A stretch of DNA of 6,541 bases from Acidobacteriaceae bacterium (GCA_003151875.1 PLYW01000154.1:8984-15524); one strand, 5' to 3'; counted from the first letter of the stretch, positions 1 through 5,727 are shown. The notes: generated by a model not told the origin, from the sequence alone. Program-made: numbers and translations.

Positions 1-135
1 AACGCACCCCAGTTGGCGGAGGATGAGGTAAGGTTCCTGACGCAAATTCGCCGCTACTCGCCCAACTTGAACGACAGCGATCGCAAGCTGGTGATCGCGA
101 TGGTCAAGAAGATGGCAGTGGGAGCCGGCAAGTAA
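1..135 (+). CDS. C-terminal fragment of a probable XRE-type transcriptional regulator (partial)
   Basis: The frame is open from the first base and ends at TAA 133-135, giving the last 44 residues of a protein that begins outside the window. The visible part is hydrophilic and helical: RFLTQIRRYSPNLNDSDRKL followed by a basic helix with KKMAVGAGK. A short segment of the type 'LS..DRKLL..MA.KMA' is common at the C-terminus of small Cro/CI (XRE) helix-turn-helix proteins. That resemblance is the only basis for the family name, because no DNA-binding domain is visible. The gene converges on the response regulator, with 58 bp between the two stop codons. No convincing hairpin terminator was found in that gap. 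Coding status is likely; the family is a guess. Confidence 0.5.
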   Translation, partial: NAPQLAEDEVRFLTQIRRYSPNLNDSDRKLVIAMVKKMAVGAGK

Positions 136-193
136 GCACTCCTCACCCAACCATCGGCCAACAACTGCCGTCGCGCGCTGCGGAATTTTCCTG

Positions 194-844
194 TTATGCA
201 GCCCTGCTGATCTCGCCCAAGGTGAGAAGCGCCAAGTCCAACCGGTCGCGCGAACCGGTTTTCGAAAAAATGCTTTGCAGGTGCCGCTTGACCGTGTTTT
301 CGCTGATTTTCAGGTCCGTCGCGATGTCGCGATTTTTCATGCCGCGCGCCACCAGGTAGGAAATCTGGCGCTCGCGTTCGGACAGACGCCCGATTGCGGC
401 AGGCCCTGCCGGCGTATCCGTGGCCATCGCGTTGAGCACGCTCTCGGCTACTTCGTTCGAGAACGCCAGCTCGCCTTCGGCTACCATGCGAATGGCCGCG
501 AATAACTCTTGCGGCACATCGCCCTTCAGGACCAGGCCACGGGCCCCCAGTCGCACCACCCGTACGTAGTCGTCATGGTTCTCCGATCCGGTCAGCACCA
601 CGGAGGCCACGCGACTGCCCGCGCGGTCCAGCGTGCGCAGCACCTCAAAGCCGTCGCTCTGGGGCATGAACAGATCGAGCACCAGCACATCCGGATGGTG
701 CTCCTGGACCAGTTGCAGCGCCTCCTCCCCATTGGCGGCGGCGCCCACCACCTCAAAGTCAGGCTGCGACTGTAGCAAGGCTGCCAGCGACTCGCGCAGC
801 ACGGCGTGGTCATCGGCCAGCACGATGGCGATGGGGTCCGGCAT
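194..844 (-). CDS. NarL/FixJ-type response regulator, receiver plus LuxR-type HTH
   Basis: This is a 216-residue two-domain transcription factor, the usual size for the NarL/FixJ family. The receiver domain covers about residues 4-120. It has the acidic pair D11-D12, phospho-acceptor D57 in VLVLDLFMP, T85 in VVLTGS and K107 in GLVLKG, so it should be phosphorylatable. A linker of about 30 residues leads to a LuxR-type helix-turn-helix (about 152-210) with LSERERQI, NRDIATDLKISENTVKRHL and the dimerisation-helix end IFSKTG. The ATG at 842-844 is the only sensible start, since an in-frame stop lies five codons upstream (857-859). No strong Shine-Dalgarno precedes it. No sensor kinase is present in the window, so the signal and targets are unknown. 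It is divergent from purH, but nothing seen shows that it controls purH. Confidence 0.93.
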   Translation of the reverse strand: MPDPIAIVLADDHAVLRESLAALLQSQPDFEVVGAAANGEEALQLVQEHHPDVLVLDLFMPQSDGFEVLRTLDRAGSRVASVVLTGSENHDDYVRVVRLGARGLVLKGDVPQELFAAIRMVAEGELAFSNEVAESVLNAMATDTPAGPAAIGRLSERERQISYLVARGMKNRDIATDLKISENTVKRHLQSIFSKTGSRDRLDLALLTLGEISRAA

Positions 845-976
845 ATCTGCACAAAGTTAGATGCAATCGCGAGCGGGTCTGGGTTGCGTTATTCTGGATG
901 GTCACAACAATACTGATAAGAACGTCATCAAGAAACTGCCGGCTAGATTCCGCTTTTTTCAAGGCTTAGGAGCACC

Positions 977-2545
977 ATGCCAAAAATTCAGCGAGCAATT
1001 CTGAGCGTGACCGACAAGACCGGATTGGTCGAGTTTGCGCGCAAACTTTCAGCGCTTCACGTGGAACTGATTTCAACCGGTGGCACGGCCAAGCTGCTGC
1101 GCGATTCCGGTATCGCGGTGAAGGACATCTCGGAACTCACCGGCTTTCCGGAAATGCTGGATGGACGGGTCAAGACGCTTCATCCCAAGGTGCACGGCGG
1201 CATTCTGCACGTCCGCAAGAATGAAAAGCATGTCGCTGCGGTGAAGCAGCACGGCATTCAACCCATCGACATGGTGGTGGTGAATCTCTACGCGTTCGAG
1301 AAGACCGCCTCCAAACCGGGCGTCGAGTTCGAGGACATTATTGAGAACATCGACATCGGGGGCCCGTCGATGGTGCGGTCGGCAGCCAAGAATTTTCAGG
1401 ATGTCGCCATCGTAACCTCGCCGGCTGACTATGAAGCGATTGCGCGCGAGATGGAGTCATCTGGCGGCGAATTGTCGCTGCAAACCAAGTGGCGGCTGGC
1501 CCAAAAAGCATTTGCCACTACGGCGGCCTACGACTCCGCGATCGCCTCAACGCTTGAGCGCATTGGCGCTCCAGAGGGCGACGGCGAAAAGTTTGAACTC
1601 GCCGGCAGCGCCGGTTTTCCCGAGACCCTGCGGCTCACGTTCCATAAGGCCTTCGACTTGCGCTACGGCGAGAACCCGCATCAGAAGGCGGCGCTGTACT
1701 CCGACGGCTCGGGCAAGGGCATTGCCAATGGCAAGCCGTTGCAGGGCAAGGAACTCAGCTACAACAACATTGTTGACTTGCAGGCGGCGTGGGACCTGGC
1801 GCAGGAATTCGAGGAGCCGGTGTGCGCCATCATCAAGCACACCAATCCTTGCGGGACCGCCGTGGGGGCCACGCTGGCGGAGGCTTACAAGCGCGCGCTG
1901 GAGTGCGATCCGGTGTCTGCGTTCGGCGGCGTGATTGGCGTGAACCGGCCGGTCGATCGCGAGACGGCAACTGAAATGGCCAAACTGTTTGTGGAGGCCA
2001 TTGCTGCGGAAAGGTTCGATCCTGCGTCGCGCGAGATCTTTGCCGCGAAGAAAAATCTCCGCCTGGTCGAAGTGGCTCCGATGGAGCAGAAGTGGGTGCT
2101 CAAAAACGTCTCCGGCGGCGTCCTGCTACAGGACAACGACGTGCGCCCGCTGACCGAAGCGGACCTCAAAGTGGTCAGCGAACGCAAACCCACCGAACAA
2201 GAGATGCGCGACCTGCTGTTCGCCTGGAAGGTCTGCAAGCACGTTAAGTCCAACGCGATCCTCTATGCGCACAACGGCCAGACCACCGGCGTCGGCGCGG
2301 GACAGATGAGCCGCGTGGACTCGGCGAAGATCGGCGCTATGAAGTCGGTGCTCGGGACCAAGGGATCGGTTGCCGCCTCCGACGCGTTCTTCCCGTTTCC
2401 TGACGGCGTCGAGGAGATTGCCAAGGCTGGCGCGACCGCCATCATTCAGCCCGGCGGCTCGGTGCGCGATCAGGAAGTGCTTGACGCGGCGAACCGGCTG
2501 GGGCTGGCGATGGTGTTCACCGGGGTTAGACATTTCCGCCACTAG
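977..2545 (+). CDS. purH: Bifunctional AICAR formyltransferase / IMP cyclohydrolase
   Basis: PurH carries out the last two steps of cytosolic de novo purine synthesis: AICAR plus 10-formyl-THF gives FAICAR, which is cyclised to IMP. The protein has 522 residues, the usual length. The N-terminal MGS-like cyclohydrolase domain shows STGGT (33-37), LDGRVKTLHPKVHGGIL (61-77) and ENIDIGGPSMVRSAAKN (123-139). The transformylase part shows RYGENPHQ (229-236), SYNNIVDLQAAWD (261-273), the catalytic K287-H288 in IKHTNPCG, and DPVSAFGG (311-318). The C-terminus VRHFRH is the normal conserved PurH end, so the gene is intact. An AGGAG Shine-Dalgarno at 968-972 sits 4 nt before the ATG. I see no strong promoter consensus upstream. 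Its final 115 bp recur at 3302-3416 behind a toxin-antitoxin pair, so this C-terminus may itself be a recombinant or imported tail. Confidence 0.98.
   Translation: MPKIQRAILSVTDKTGLVEFARKLSALHVELISTGGTAKLLRDSGIAVKDISELTGFPEMLDGRVKTLHPKVHGGILHVRKNEKHVAAVKQHGIQPIDMVVVNLYAFEKTASKPGVEFEDIIENIDIGGPSMVRSAAKNFQDVAIVTSPADYEAIAREMESSGGELSLQTKWRLAQKAFATTAAYDSAIASTLERIGAPEGDGEKFELAGSAGFPETLRLTFHKAFDLRYGENPHQKAALYSDGSGKGIANGKPLQGKELSYNNIVDLQAAWDLAQEFEEPVCAIIKHTNPCGTAVGATLAEAYKRALECDPVSAFGGVIGVNRPVDRETATEMAKLFVEAIAAERFDPASREIFAAKKNLRLVEVAPMEQKWVLKNVSGGVLLQDNDVRPLTEADLKVVSERKPTEQEMRDLLFAWKVCKHVKSNAILYAHNGQTTGVGAGQMSRVDSAKIGAMKSVLGTKGSVAASDAFFPFPDGVEEIAKAGATAIIQPGGSVRDQEVLDAANRLGLAMVFTGVRHFRH
2431..2545 (+). 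repeat. Upstream copy of 115-bp direct repeat (functional purH 3' end)
   Basis: This stretch is repeated in the same orientation at 3302-3416, an offset of 871 bp. By hand alignment 107 of 115 positions match. The first 60 bp (2431-2490) are identical, and all eight differences lie in the last 55 bp, at 2491, 2509, 2518, 2524, 2527, 2542, 2544 and 2545. This copy encodes the last 37 residues of PurH plus its TAG stop. Confidence 0.95.
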
Positions 2546-2594
2546 GCCTTCACTCGGCAAAAGGGTATATGGTGGTCGCCTTTCTTTTGGCGCA

Positions 2595-2615
2595 GTCTAT
2601 ACTAATAATATATAC
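2595..2615 (+). promoter_or_regulatory. vapBC promoter/operator: AT-rich imperfect inverted repeat
   Basis: GTCTATA (2595-2601) and TATATAC (2609-2615) form an inverted repeat with one mismatch per 7-nt arm and a 7-nt spacer, 19 nt before the vapB start. VapB-VapC complexes usually autorepress by binding palindromes of this kind. The element overlaps possible -10 hexamers (TATACT 2598-2603, or TATATA 2609-2614). TTGGCG at 2587-2592 could serve as -35 for the latter with a 16-nt spacer. The choice of hexamers is inference. Confidence 0.5.
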
Positions 2616-2622
2616 TTCCGTT

Positions 2623-2627
2623 GGAGG
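2623..2627 (+). promoter_or_regulatory. Shine-Dalgarno GGAGG that fixes the vapB start
   Basis: GGAGG lies 7 nt before the ATG at 2635. It decides against an in-frame ATG at 2569, whose extra 22 residues would be encoded by the promoter/operator region and resemble nothing in the VapB family. Confidence 0.8.
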
Positions 2628-2634
2628 CAGGCCC

Positions 2635-2877
2635 ATGACGAAAATCGCCAAGTTATTTCGCAACGGAAACAGCCAGGCGGTTCGTCTGCCTCAGGAGATG
2701 CGGTTCAAAGGCGACCGCGTGCGCGTTCGAAGAGTTGGCGACACGGTTATTCTAGAGCCGGTCATCACCAACGTTGAGGAATGGTTTGCGGAAATGGACC
2801 GGCATGAAGCCGCCGATGCCTTCGAGGGAGATTGGCGGAATCAGCCGAAGGCCCCTAAACGCAAAATCTTCGAATGA
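2635..2877 (+). CDS. vapB: VapB-type antitoxin (MvpA-like)
   Basis: This 80-residue antitoxin should neutralise the VapC encoded immediately downstream and, with it, repress the operon. The N-terminal swapped-hairpin (SpoVT/AbrB-like) DNA-binding half covers about 1-45, with AKLFRNGNSQAVRLP, the classic VapB signature, then FKGDRVRVRRVGDTVILEP. The C-terminal half is the toxin-binding tail. EEWF (48-51), DW (66-67), QP (70-71) and a final basic-aromatic RKIFE follow the layout of the Shigella MvpA tail. Its stop codon overlaps the vapC start (ATGA, 2874-2877), indicating translational coupling. An operator-like palindrome and a good Shine-Dalgarno precede it. It is related to, but strongly diverged from, the solitary antitoxin at 3432-3587. 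Confidence 0.93.
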   Translation: MTKIAKLFRNGNSQAVRLPQEMRFKGDRVRVRRVGDTVILEPVITNVEEWFAEMDRHEAADAFEGDWRNQPKAPKRKIFE

Positions 2878-3284
2878 ACTACTTCCTCGACACGAGTGCA
2901 TGCGTAGCTATTCTGCGTCGAAAGCCGGATTCTGTACGGATCGAGGCCGAAAAAGTGATTCGGCGGGGCTCAACCTTGCTGATCTCGTGTGTTGTGCTCC
3001 ACGAACTTTGGTACGGAGTATTCAAGGGCTCCAGGGTTCAGGAGAACGTGCAGCAGTTGCAGGCATTTCTTGCCTGGGGAGTCGAGGTCCTCCGTTTTGA
3101 CGAAGACGATGCCCGGCTCTCCGGCGAAATTAGGGCCGACCTCGAAGCACGTGGAACCCGAATCGGCGCCTATGACACGCTCATCGGCGGTCAGTGCCTC
3201 CGTCACGGGTTAACCTTAGTGACGAACAACGTCTCTGAATTCTCCCGAATACCCGGCCTCATGTTCGTTGATTGGACGAAATAA
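2874..3284 (+). CDS. vapC: VapC-type PIN-domain ribonuclease toxin (MvpT-like)
   Basis: This 136-residue PIN-domain toxin has the usual length for VapC. The metal-binding acidic residues are in place: D6 in YFLDTSA, E44 in VLHELWYG and D101 in GAYDTLIGGQ. The fourth motif is TNNVSEF (117-123), as in the VapC/MvpT branch. Characterised members of that branch cleave the anticodon loop of initiator tRNA-fMet; this target is inferred from family resemblance, not shown here. No catalytic residue is missing and there is no frameshift, so the toxin is probably active and kept in check by VapB. The gene overlaps vapB by 4 nt. Its TAA is followed after 17 nt by a copied purH tail in the same reading frame, so read-through would append PurH residues; that is probably coincidence. 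Confidence 0.94.
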   Translation: MNYFLDTSACVAILRRKPDSVRIEAEKVIRRGSTLLISCVVLHELWYGVFKGSRVQENVQQLQAFLAWGVEVLRFDEDDARLSGEIRADLEARGTRIGAYDTLIGGQCLRHGLTLVTNNVSEFSRIPGLMFVDWTK

Positions 3285-3301
3285 CCCTACCGCGTCCAGG
3301 C

Positions 3302-3416
3302 CGCGACCGCCATCATTCAGCCCGGCGGCTCGGTGCGCGATCAGGAAGTGCTTGACGCGGCAAACCGGCTGGGGCTGGCAATGGTGTTGACCGGAGTAAG
3401 ACATTTCCGCCATTGA
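3302..3416 (+). pseudogene. Duplicated purH 3' end (non-functional fragment)
   Basis: This is the downstream copy of the purH tail, 107/115 identical to 2431-2545. It translates to the same C-terminal residues, from ATAIIQPGG to GVRHFRH, with one change (F to L, ttc to ttg at 3387-3389) and a TGA stop instead of TAG. Clear similarity ends sharply at the stop codon. On the left it starts at 3302; a codon-level match with one codon deleted could extend it to about 3294, but this is weak. It has no start codon or ribosome site of its own and follows the vapC stop. The differences are confined to third codon positions plus the stop. It is therefore probably a tail that evolved as part of a working purH, either the displaced native one or one imported with the cassette. 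Confidence 0.93.
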
Positions 3417-3419
3417 GCG

Positions 3420-3424
3420 AGGAG
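3420..3424 (+). promoter_or_regulatory. Shine-Dalgarno AGGAG of the solitary antitoxin
   Basis: AGGAG lies 7 nt before the ATG at 3432, and only 3 nt after the stop of the copied purH tail. It supports real translation of the 51-codon frame that follows. Confidence 0.6.
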
Positions 3425-3431
3425 AGGTGAA

Positions 3432-3587
3432 ATGAGCACAACGGCAAAACTGGTTCGCCATGGCGTCTATCAGTACGTCAGGCTACCGAAGGAACTGCAA
3501 TTCAAGGGCGAGAGCGTGCACGTGAGTAAAGTCAAAGGAGGACTTCTACTGGAAGAGGTCATTGCGGAGGCGAAACCCAGGAAGTAA
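3432..3587 (+). CDS. Small solitary VapB-like antitoxin, lacking the toxin-binding tail
   Basis: This 51-residue frame aligns with the DNA-binding half of the VapB encoded at 2635. Shared positions include AKL.R.G..Q.VRLP.E..FKG..V.V..V, then LE.VI. In place of the toxin-binding half it ends after a short basic tail, EAKPRK. No toxin gene follows: after 43 bp comes the convergent end of prmC. It could be a remnant antitoxin whose toxin was lost, an orphan antitoxin still acting as an anti-addiction factor or repressor, or a stand-alone AbrB-like DNA binder. It starts 15 nt after the stop of the copied purH tail, so before the vapBC insertion it may have been the gene directly behind purH, possibly co-transcribed with it. 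The DNA similarity to vapB is too low for a recent duplication. Confidence 0.75.
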   Translation: MSTTAKLVRHGVYQYVRLPKELQFKGESVHVSKVKGGLLLEEVIAEAKPRK

Positions 3588-3606
3588 AGGACTGCTAAGG
3601 GAGAGA

Positions 3607-3626
3607 ACCAACCGCAATTCGGTGGT
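3607..3626. terminator. Possible hairpin between convergent antitoxin and prmC genes
   Basis: ACCAACCG (3607-3614) pairs with CGGTGGT (3620-3626), leaving one bulged A and a 5-nt loop. It sits in the 43-bp gap where two convergent genes end, the right place for a bidirectional terminator. Neither strand has a proper T-run after it, so the call is weak. Confidence 0.3.
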
Positions 3627-3630
3627 GTAG

Positions 3631-4542
3631 TTACTGCTTGCGCGCCGCCACCACCCGCGGAATCCCTTGCAGGTCGGGCACGACGCGGATGTCATCCCAC
3701 ATTGTGGGACTCAACAAATTAACGACCTCATCGCGCATGGAGTAGCCGATCTCCAGCGCTAACCAGCCGCCAGGTTTCAGCGCGCCGTGCCCCTGCTCAA
3801 TCAGTGGGGCTATCACGTCGGTCCCGTGCGAGCCGGCAAAGACGGCCATCCTTGGCTCGAACTGCTGCACCGACTTCTGCACCTTGTCGGCTTCGCTGAA
3901 CGCGACGTAGGGCGGGTTGCTGACCACGAAATCGAAGTCGCGAAGCTCGGAAAAGCAGGTCCCTCGACTCGGACTAAAGTCCTCGCTCGGGATGACCGAA
4001 TGGGTTTTGTCGACTACCGGCTTGAGAACATCGCATTGCAGGAACCGCACCCGCTTGTCGAGCTGCAAGCGGGCGGCATTGGCGCGCGCGATTTCCAGCG
4101 CCTCGTCCGAGAGATCGACGGCATAGACTTCGGCGTCCGGCAATTCGTGTGCGAGTGCCAGCGCAATGCATCCCGAACCGGTGCCCACATCCACCAGCTT
4201 GGGACGATGGACTCCGCGCGCCAACTCCAGCACAACTTCGACCAGATGCTCAGTCTCGGGACGCGGAATCAGCACTGCGGGCGAGACCACGAAATCCAAA
4301 CCCCAGAATTCCTGATGGCCGGTGATGTACTGCGATGGCATGCCGGTGGCACGCTGGGCCAGCACTTCTTCATAGCGCGCCGCTTCTTGCGGAGTGAGTT
4401 CGTGCTCGGAATGCGCGTACAGGTAGGCACGATCGGCGCCGAGGACAAACATTAGCAGCACCTCGGCGTTCATGCGCGGCGAGCCAACGTCGGCAGCATC
4501 GAGACGTTCGACCGCGGACGCGAGCGCTAGTTTCAGTTGCAC
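3631..4542 (-). CDS. prmC: Release-factor glutamine N5-methyltransferase with in-frame repeat insertion
   Basis: PrmC uses S-adenosylmethionine to methylate the glutamine of the GGQ motif in RF1 and RF2 in the cytoplasm, improving peptide release. The N-terminal helical substrate-binding domain (about 1-85) leads to the conserved QYITGHQEFWGLDF and LIPRPETEHLVE. The methyltransferase domain has the SAM loop DVGTGSGCIALALA (118-131), acidic AVDLS (141-145) and catalytic NPPY (209-212). The start is GTG (4540-4542), 4 nt after the prfA stop. The next ATG, codon 24, would remove the first helix. The best Shine-Dalgarno, GGAGGT inside the prfA end, is 14 nt away, so expression is probably coupled to prfA. 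The protein has 303 residues, longer than the roughly 280 of E. coli PrmC; about 24 extra residues (178-201) lie before NPPY and come from a repeat at 3940-4011. Confidence 0.95.
   Translation of the reverse strand: MQLKLALASAVERLDAADVGSPRMNAEVLLMFVLGADRAYLYAHSEHELTPQEAARYEEVLAQRATGMPSQYITGHQEFWGLDFVVSPAVLIPRPETEHLVEVVLELARGVHRPKLVDVGTGSGCIALALAHELPDAEVYAVDLSDEALEIARANAARLQLDKRVRFLQCDVLKPVVDKTHSVIPSEDFSPSRGTCFSELRDFDFVVSNPPYVAFSEADKVQKSVQQFEPRMAVFAGSHGTDVIAPLIEQGHGALKPGGWLALEIGYSMRDEVVNLLSPTMWDDIRVVPDLQGIPRVVAARKQ
3940..4011 (-). repeat. Palindromic intergenic-type repeat inserted in frame in prmC
   Basis: On the prmC strand the core reads TCCC-gagcga-GGACT-tt-AGTCC-gagtcga-GGGA (about 3961-3993). 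It has nested arms: inner 5 bp, outer 4 bp. GTCAT precedes it and CCTGC follows. This wording (gtcatcccgagcg...gtcgagggacctgc) is typical of interspersed repeats I recall from acidobacterial and other intergenic DNA. It encodes about residues 178-201 of PrmC (HSVIPSEDFSPSRG and flanks), which the family lacks between the strand ending CDVLKP and DFVVSNPPY. The exact edges are estimated from the family layout. Confidence 0.65.
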
Positions 4543-4546
4543 GGGG

Positions 4547-5626
4547 TCAGGCCGTGACCTCCATCTCCTGCTTCATCTTCTCGGCCTGGAAGTGGGTGAT
4601 CAGCGCGTCGATCATGGGCTGGATGCGGCCGTCCATAAACTCCTTCAACTGGTGCGCGGTGAAACCGATGCGATGGTCGGTAACACGGTCCTGGGCGAAG
4701 TTGTAGGTGCGGATCTTTTCGCTGCGATCGCCACTGCCCACCATCGCCTTGCGCTCCTTGGCCAGCGCGTCCTGTTGCTTCTGTTGCTCCATTTCGTACA
4801 AGCGGGCGCGCAGTACGCGCATGCCCTTCTCGCGGTTCTTGATCTGCGACTTCTCATCCTGGCAACTTACGACCGTGTTGGTCGGCAGGTGCGTGATGCG
4901 GACCGCCGAGTACGTCGTGTTCACCGATTGACCGCCCGGTCCGGAGGAGCAGAAGGTGTCGATGCGGATATCCTTGGCTTCGATCTTGATGTCCACGTCT
5001 TCGGCTTCGGGCAGCACCGCGACGGTCACGGCGGATGTGTGTACGCGGCCCTGAGTCTCGGTCTGCGGCACACGCTGCACGCGATGCACGCCGCTCTCAT
5101 ATTTCATGCGCGAGTACACGCCCTGGCCTTCGATGATGGCGATCACTTCCTTCAGCCCGCCGACAGTCGATTCCGACGTCGAGAGCACTTCCACCTTCCA
5201 ACGCTGGCTTTCGGCGTAGCGCGTGTACATGCGGAAGATCTCAGCCGCAAACAGCGTGGCCTCGTCGCCGCCGGTGCCGGCGCGGATTTCCAGCACCACG
5301 TTCTTCTCGTCGTTCGGGTCTTTAGGCAGCAGCAGCACCTTTAGATCTGCTTCCACCTGGAGAACGCGTCCCTCGAGTTGGGTCAGCTCATCCTGCGCAT
5401 AGGCGCGCATCTCAGGATCGCTCTCGTCGGCCAGCATGGCCTTGCTCTCCTGGATGCCGCGTGTCAGATCTTTGTACTCGCGATACTTCTCCACGATGGG
5501 GGCCAGTTCGCTGTGGGCCTTGGCGGTCTTCTGAAAGCGCGCCGAGTCGGAGACGATATCCGGCGAAGACAGAGCTTTGTTGAGCTCTTCGTATTTCAGT
5601 TCGGTTTGGTCAAGACGTTCAAACAT
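4547..5626 (-). CDS. prfA: Peptide chain release factor 1 (RF1)
   Basis: RF1 recognises UAA and UAG stop codons in the ribosomal A site and triggers hydrolysis of peptidyl-tRNA. The protein has 359 residues, the normal length. It shows the N-terminal coiled-coil domain (about 1-100), GTGGDEATLFAAEIFRMY (117-134), and the stop-codon tripeptide of the RF1 form PxT, here PQT (187-189) in RVPQTETQGRVHTS. It also shows the catalytic GGQ (231-233) in SSGPGGQSVNTT. Q233 is the expected methylation site of PrmC, encoded 4 nt downstream. The PxT motif, rather than SPF, separates it from RF2. The start ATG at 5624-5626 gives the family N-terminus MFERLDQTELKYEEL. A longer in-frame start at 5704 would add 26 unlike residues. 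The ribosome site (GAGAAAGA) is only moderate. Confidence 0.97.
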   Translation of the reverse strand: MFERLDQTELKYEELNKALSSPDIVSDSARFQKTAKAHSELAPIVEKYREYKDLTRGIQESKAMLADESDPEMRAYAQDELTQLEGRVLQVEADLKVLLLPKDPNDEKNVVLEIRAGTGGDEATLFAAEIFRMYTRYAESQRWKVEVLSTSESTVGGLKEVIAIIEGQGVYSRMKYESGVHRVQRVPQTETQGRVHTSAVTVAVLPEAEDVDIKIEAKDIRIDTFCSSGPGGQSVNTTYSAVRITHLPTNTVVSCQDEKSQIKNREKGMRVLRARLYEMEQQKQQDALAKERKAMVGSGDRSEKIRTYNFAQDRVTDHRIGFTAHQLKEFMDGRIQPMIDALITHFQAEKMKQEMEVTA

Positions 5627-5727
5627 GGGATCTTTCTCATTGTACGGAACTCTGGTTCGGATGTGAGTGTTGGACGATAGCTGCAGCCAAAGAAGCTGCT
5701 GCAAAGGTCCAGAAGAGCAAGCCTGTC

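Larger units (their letters stand above)
2546..3416 (+). mobile_element. Putative vapBC cassette inserted at the 3' end of purH (871-bp unit)
   Basis: The unit runs from just after the purH stop to the end of the second purH tail, and contains a promoter/operator region, vapB, vapC and the duplicated tail. It has no transposase, integrase or terminal inverted repeats. The flanking 115-bp direct repeats are the only sign of mobility. Its base composition is slightly poorer in G+C than purH: 66 of 120 bases at 2881-3000 are G or C, against 37 of 60 at 1801-1860. I infer acquisition by homologous or illegitimate recombination in the purH tail. An old tandem duplication followed by loss is the main alternative. 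Confidence 0.5.

Noticed and set aside
136..193. Terminator between the convergent regulator fragment and response regulator
   Set aside because: A CCG...CGG stem followed by TTTT near 168-188 can be drawn, but it pairs only about 3-4 bp.
2569..2634. N-terminal extension of vapB from an in-frame ATG at 2569
   Set aside because: The extra residues are encoded by the promoter/operator region. A strong Shine-Dalgarno at 2623-2627 and the family N-terminus support the start at 2635.
3285..3416. VapC-PurH tail fusion by stop read-through
   Set aside because: The frames agree, but this has a one-in-three chance. The TAA is a strong stop and no recoding signal is visible.
2126..3461. Two minus-strand frames (2126-2560 and 3216-3461) that share a similar peptide stretch
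   Set aside because: The similarity only reflects the duplicated purH tail read on the opposite strand. Both are shadows.
4472..5344. 290-codon + strand frame opposite prfA
   Set aside because: It is a long open antisense frame caused by high G+C codon use. prfA on the other strand is unambiguous.
5627..5704. Longer prfA start at 5704 adding 26 residues
   Set aside because: RF1 proteins begin at the MFERL-like position. The extension is unlike the family and runs toward the repeat region.
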